The notes beneath the pieces are model-generated. The model was given only the letters and a program-made list of their open reading frames with translations. It ran no database searches and was not told the origin of the DNA. A stretch of DNA of 64,000 nt from Taeniopygia guttata (Eukaryota; Chordata; Aves; Passeriformes; Estrildidae). Of this stretch, positions 59,881 to 64,000 are shown in pieces. Positions within the stretch are counted from its first letter, which is position 1. Every line of letters begins with the position of its first letter. The position numbers and the translations under genes are program-made. The DNA is taken from positions 61,753,001 to 61,817,000 of the forward strand of contig NC_133026.1 in assembly GCF_048771995.1 (NCBI RefSeq), given 5' to 3'.

Positions 59881-62800
59881 AAGATCTACCTCACTGCTGG
59901 TTTTCATTTAGGTGAGCGATTGATTATGTTTACCACATAAACTGTGTTTGAGCAAGAGTGGTTTCTTCAACAGGAAGATGAAAGGCATCAAGCATGGCTT
60001 GTGGTGCTGTATAACTTACTGCCATAAAAGGCCTATGATGGAAGGGGAGAATCCTGAGGTAATTTCTGATCTTCTTGTGCTTTGGGAGAGGAGGGACATT
60101 TTGTGCTTTGAGAGATGGCTGAGTTGGCACCTGAAAATGTCTGTCACCTCCTCGGTGTTCAGTAGCAGGCCTGTTTGTTCCCAGTCTGATCAGCTGCCAT
60201 TGCATGCCAAGCAGGTACAGCTAAGAGGAATGCAGAGGATTTCAGTTGTTTGAGAAGAGGTGGGTGGGGGCCTTCAGAGTCCGTGAATTCATTAAAATTC
60301 CATGTTGAGTTGCAATGTAAACGCGTGGGCCTTAATATGCAGGGCTCCAACAGGTAAATACTCGAATCTTGGATACAAGACGTAGCAAGTTTTTACCTGC
60401 CCTTCATCCAAAAAGCTCACCAAGTACTCTATACCCACCCAAAAGGCAGTGCTCACCACTACCTGAATATAATGCAAACTGATAGATGCAAGCACAGATT
60501 AGGGGCAGCTATTCACCATCAGATGGATATCTGCCACAGAGTGTGTATTGTTTACACTTAAGAGAACTCAGAAGAAGTCAGACACTCTTTCCATTGCTGT
60601 TCTCTTTGAACACACGTTACGTTGCTGACAGCATCTATTTGTTTTGTGCATTGTATAATCCACTTTCAGTACCTCAAGCTGCTCTCTTAAACACTGAAAG
60701 TCACTAAGCCTCCACTGGGCAAGTAATCTCATGGTTCAGAAGCACGGAGAATAGGGCCAAAATCTGCCTGCAGGCGCCCTGCCTTTGCACACTCCATTTG
60801 AACCCTGTGAGGTAATTTGGCCCTTTTTGTGAGCAGTCTGCTCCATGTGCCACGATCCTCTCATACCAGAGCTGGTAACTTTGCTCAGAGCAATTTCACC
60901 CTAGACTTGGCTCTGCAGCCACCAAGCCCAGGGCAGTGCTTCTTGCTGCAGGCGTGGGATGAGGGAGCCACATGCTCTCTGTCCTGTCCCATCATCCAGA
61001 CGCAGCACAATATTTTGGAATTGAACTTGCTCTTCTCGCCTGAAAAGATGGGAGTGTGCAAAGACAGCTCCTGAACTCCCACAAAAATGGGACTGGGTAC
61101 CCTCAGGAGCTGTGGTGCTCACCCACTCATCTGCCACTGCAGTTCTCTGCAGCTTGTGGGGTATCCAGAGGGCTTGCTCTTCAGTCAGCATGCCTCTTTT
61201 CCAGTTATTTGCTCCTTTCAGTGGGCAAATCAACTGGGAGATGTGGAACAACACAGCTTTAGATCTCTTTCATTTATTTCTCTTTTTAAGAATAAAATGT
61301 TGAGAGAGCTGTGGTCACAGGAAAAAAAATTCTCTGCTGTAACAAGGGAATGAAAACATCTGCATGAAGAGAAAACACTGAAAGTAGAGAACTGTGTTAT
61401 TCTTTGGAGAGAATGTTGGGATTAAGGTTTAAAAAAACTTTTTTCTTCTTAAGGCATCCAGGTTTTACAGGTCTCAGTTACTTCAGGGATCAGATATTTA
61501 AAAGATATTTTCTTGATCTGACTCTTTTGCAGGACCTGAGTATTTTGAAAGACTTCCTGCAAATACATGCCAGTTATTTGATCTGATCATTGTTTTAATA
61601 AAACTATTATTTAACTAACCACGAGTTAATTTCTTTGGCCCTTTGGGAGCCAGCCACAAATAGTAGCAAGTTATTGTGTAACCTGGCTAAAGCTGAGCTT
61701 CTTGTCTTCCTTGCCAACTCCCACCATTGACAAAACCTCTTACAAATGTACCTTTTTTTCTTAATGGAGTTAGACTATTATGAAAGAAAATTCTTGTGAG
61801 ATCCTTAAAAGGTGTCTTCATGTAACCTTTTTCTAATCCCTTTTAATCTGTATTTTTTTCTGCCTAAGGATGTAAGTAGATGCTCTGTAAGGAAAGAAGG
61901 GATTGTGTAAAACCTGTTGTGTGGAGCAATTGTCAGAGAGAAACACTAACCATAACTGGAGTGTGCCTGGCCTATACTTCAGTGAGAGGATACTAGAATG
62001 CTCACTGAAATGTTTTCCTTCTGGTAACCTCCAAATTGGTATAACTTGCAAGGAATTTTCCAAGAGAGGGGAAAAATTACTCAAAATAAAAGTGTGTTTA
62101 TTTAAACTACTCTGGAAAATTTCAGAATTTTGGTTCAGGAACGGATAATTTTATTTTCACTGTGACATGTAGTGTTCCAAAACTTCCTTCTCTGTTACTA
62201 ATGAAACCTTGAAACAAAAAAAGATGACTGTGCAGATGAGCCAGTGAGCAAAGAGCAGTGTTTTCTGGGAATGACTGTGTGAGATTATCAAGTTCCACAG
62301 TGATGTGTTAGTAAAATATGCCTGACATACAAAAGAAGCTGCATTTTTAGCAAACACATTTCCCTGCACACAAACATTAGCTCCAGTGTTTACTGCTCAC
62401 TGAGTCAGAACAATTGTAGGCAACAGCTTGATTTCTTTGGGACATCTTAGCTGTTGCTCCAGTGACCTATTCTGGCTTAGATACTTAGTCTAAATTCAAA
62501 ATAAACTAATCATTTCCAAAAAGATGAGACAGCTGTTGTGTGGTCTGCAAGTGTGTAGTGTAACACAGGAAACTGTGGCTTTATTTTGAGGAGGACAAGG
62601 CGTGTAGAGTCACCAAGATCCCTTGTGAAACAGCCTTGCACTTAAGTACAAGCAAGTGGAAATGGGTGCACCTGGGAAAAACAGGTGCTGTGCCAGGACT
62701 GTGGAAGGGGGCTTGGGGTGGGAGAAAGACTCTGGAGGATAAGGATTTCAGATCAGCCGTCAGCTGACTCCAGAGGCCTTCCTCGGCTGGTGTTATGGCC

Positions 62801-63569
62801 AAAAGGGTTAAGGCGGCCTTTGAATATAAAAAACAGGTAGGAGCAGTAAACAGAGGCCCAAGTGTTGTTTTTACCTAGGTGAAGAGTGCTTTACTGGTGC
62901 AGACCACATGGAATGGGATGTCTTCTGCTGCAGCTCACATCCAAACAAAGTTGAAAAACAAGCTGGGGCAGAGAAGACTAAGAAAAGACCTGTTGGGATG
63001 GTGGGAAATACTTGGGAAAGATTTTTTTCATATTTCTCTCTGGTTCAGATCAAACATTTTCAGAACAGTGATGAACTCTTCTCCAGAGATGGCCAAATGA
63101 AGACCAGGAGATATTCTGGAGAAAGAGTTTTCTGTTACTATTGCTCGAAGCTAGGCAGACCTGCCTGGTTCTGTGCAGTAAAGCTGATCAAGGAAATGTG
63201 AAAGAGCAATGCTATACCACTTGTCCCAGTACTACTGGGCTTTAGGTAAACCATGAACATTTCCTGAAATGGCTCATGAGCAGACAAATGAATCAAAAAC
63301 AATTGAAAGGTGATAAAACTCTGTTGACATGAATACTGTTCATTCACAAACTGAACTGTTTAGGTAAACCACCTTGGACATATTTACAAACAGAAGCCAG
63401 CACCTATTTAACTTTATCCCAGGAGATTGAAGCTGTTAACACAGGAAGCTTTAGAAGTATAGAAGGTCTTATTCACCTACAGACTCTCCTGCCTGACAGC
63501 TGTCCTTGACAAAAAACCTATGTTTTTTCAAGTTAGGTGAGGAAGTTCTGCCTCTGCAAAGGTTGTTGT
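59881..63569. other. 3.7 kb of unique DNA, no gene recognised
   Basis: Overlapping open frames at 59930-60253 and 60817-61353 occur on both strands and in several frames at once, as expected of slightly GC-richer, stop-poor sequence. A 10-bp palindrome GTCAGCTGAC lies near 62757. GGCCAAAATCTGCCTG near 60758 faintly recalls the ancient GGCCAAATTCTGCCC repeat end. No gene called. Confidence 0.4.
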
Positions 63570-63570
63570 T

Positions 63571-63600
63571 GAGCCTCAGTTGAGGCTCAGTTGAGCCTCA
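63571..63600. repeat. interleaved GAGCCTCA / TGAGGCTC palindromes
   Basis: GAGCCTCA-GT-TGAGGCTC (63571-63588) is followed by TGAGGCTCA-GT-TGAGCCTCA (63581-63600), so the middle copy can pair with either neighbour. Each arm is 8-9 bp and exact. This arises naturally from successive inverted duplications at one spot. Confidence 0.9.
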
Positions 63601-63629
63601 AAATCTCCCTCTCTCAGGGAGATTTTGAG
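63597..63629. repeat. perfect 14-bp hairpin, 5-nt loop
   Basis: CTCAAAATCTCCCT (63597-63610) pairs exactly with AGGGAGATTTTGAG (63616-63629) across CTCTC. It directly adjoins the alternating GAGCCTCA palindromes. Chance expectation for such a stem in 64 kb is about 0.002. A template-switch origin is likely; the stem is too short for a standard microRNA precursor. Confidence 0.92.
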
Positions 63630-63985
63630 AGCATCACTGCCTCTGCACGCTGTTGTCTGGAGGCTAGTGCAGGTGCTGGAAGGATCTGTGCCACTAGAGT
63701 TCTTCTATCCGTGTCACTGAAAGCTTTGTTTCGACTGAGAGGTAGAAGAAGGAAGTTTTTGACAGACAGTCTTCGTAAGAAGAAAGGAGTCAACTTTGTT
63801 GTAACTCTATTTGAGCGTCTCCCAATGGCTGCTTAGGGGACCTGAAACCTTTCCAGGTTTAGAATAATTTTTAGGTACTGTTCCTTTGTTACAGAAGAAT
63901 TGAGAACAAAGTAGGAATGCCGATATCATTTCTGGGTCTTTCAGCTCTAAGGAGAAGGCCCAGGACAGTGACCATGTCTATACAT
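63630..63985. other. unique DNA at the right end
   Basis: A short plus-strand open frame (to 63836) runs out of the palindrome cluster; it has no recognised domain. The rest is ordinary sequence leading to a pyrimidine tract. Confidence 0.4.
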
Positions 63986-64000
63986 TTTCTCTCTTAACAG
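63981..64000 (+). other. strong splice-acceptor sequence at the window edge
   Basis: TACATTTTCTCTCTTAACAG forms a polypyrimidine tract followed by AACAG, ending exactly at the last base. An upstream branch-point-like TGAC (within CAGTGACCATG) lies about 30 bases away. If used, an exon of a plus-strand gene starts at the first base beyond the window and this window is mostly intron of that gene. Confidence 0.4.

Noticed and set aside
60817..61353. Cluster of overlapping frames of 60-117 codons on both strands
   Set aside because: Five or more mutually overlapping frames indicate a slightly GC-richer, stop-poor stretch, not a gene.
1..64000. CRISPR arrays, operons, prophage or toxin-antitoxin systems
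   Set aside because: No regularly spaced repeats, no clustered same-strand ORFs with ribosome binding sites, and vertebrate repeats throughout; the window is not prokaryotic.

Overview
This is vertebrate nuclear DNA from a bird, most likely a songbird. The evidence is the repeat content. There is a CR1 LINE 3' end with the avian octamer-like tail (11766-12875, minus strand). There are two endogenous-retrovirus solo LTRs: an ERVK-like one at 22108-22654 and an ERVL-like one at 30222-30642. There is also a SINE made of a tRNA-Ile-like head joined to a CR1-like tail (43265-43396, minus strand), the architecture described for passerine TguSINE1. Base composition is AT-rich and CpG-poor, which suits intergenic or large-intron sequence. 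I see no bacterial, phage or plasmid features.

I recognise no protein-coding gene. The longest open frames are 130-144 codons, are spread over both strands, resemble no family I know and lack convincing splice or start context. That is about what chance gives in 64 kb of this composition. The best candidate for transcribed sequence is an exon-like block at 50919-51047. It has a strong polypyrimidine-AG acceptor, a GTAAGT donor, a length of 129 bp and one frame open throughout with both introns in phase 1. The window also ends exactly on a good splice-acceptor sequence (63986-64000), so an exon may begin just outside it. A consensus CRE followed by an ACAG/GTAAGT donor (1144-1202) and a small CpG-richer patch (54524-54780) are possible promoter or first-exon sites.

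Region by region: 1-9.9 kb is unique AT-rich DNA with a poly-G tract at 1.6 kb, a fragment of an ancient repeat at 3.2 kb and stretches that look like conserved non-coding DNA. 9.9-10.1 kb holds an old MIR-type SINE next to a perfect 20-bp inverted repeat. 11.8-12.9 kb is the CR1. 14.4 kb and 20.9-21.1 kb hold further ancient amniote repeats. 22.1-22.7 kb and 30.2-30.6 kb are the LTRs. 28.5 kb holds a tRNA-like ancient repeat. 40.4 kb has paired poly-T tracts, 43.3 kb the SINE, and 57.5-58.0 kb an ancient, frameshifted LINE relic. 63.6 kb has a nested palindrome cluster. Perfect short hairpins recur across the window (6.7, 10.1, 18.9, 24.6, 35.8, 36.9 and 63.6 kb). The three strongest are longer than chance predicts and look like template-switch mutations.

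I found no new multi-gene system. What merits checking is the exon candidate, the perfect hairpins, the phased U3 repeats of the 22.1 kb LTR, and the old repeat relics that survive in a bird genome.
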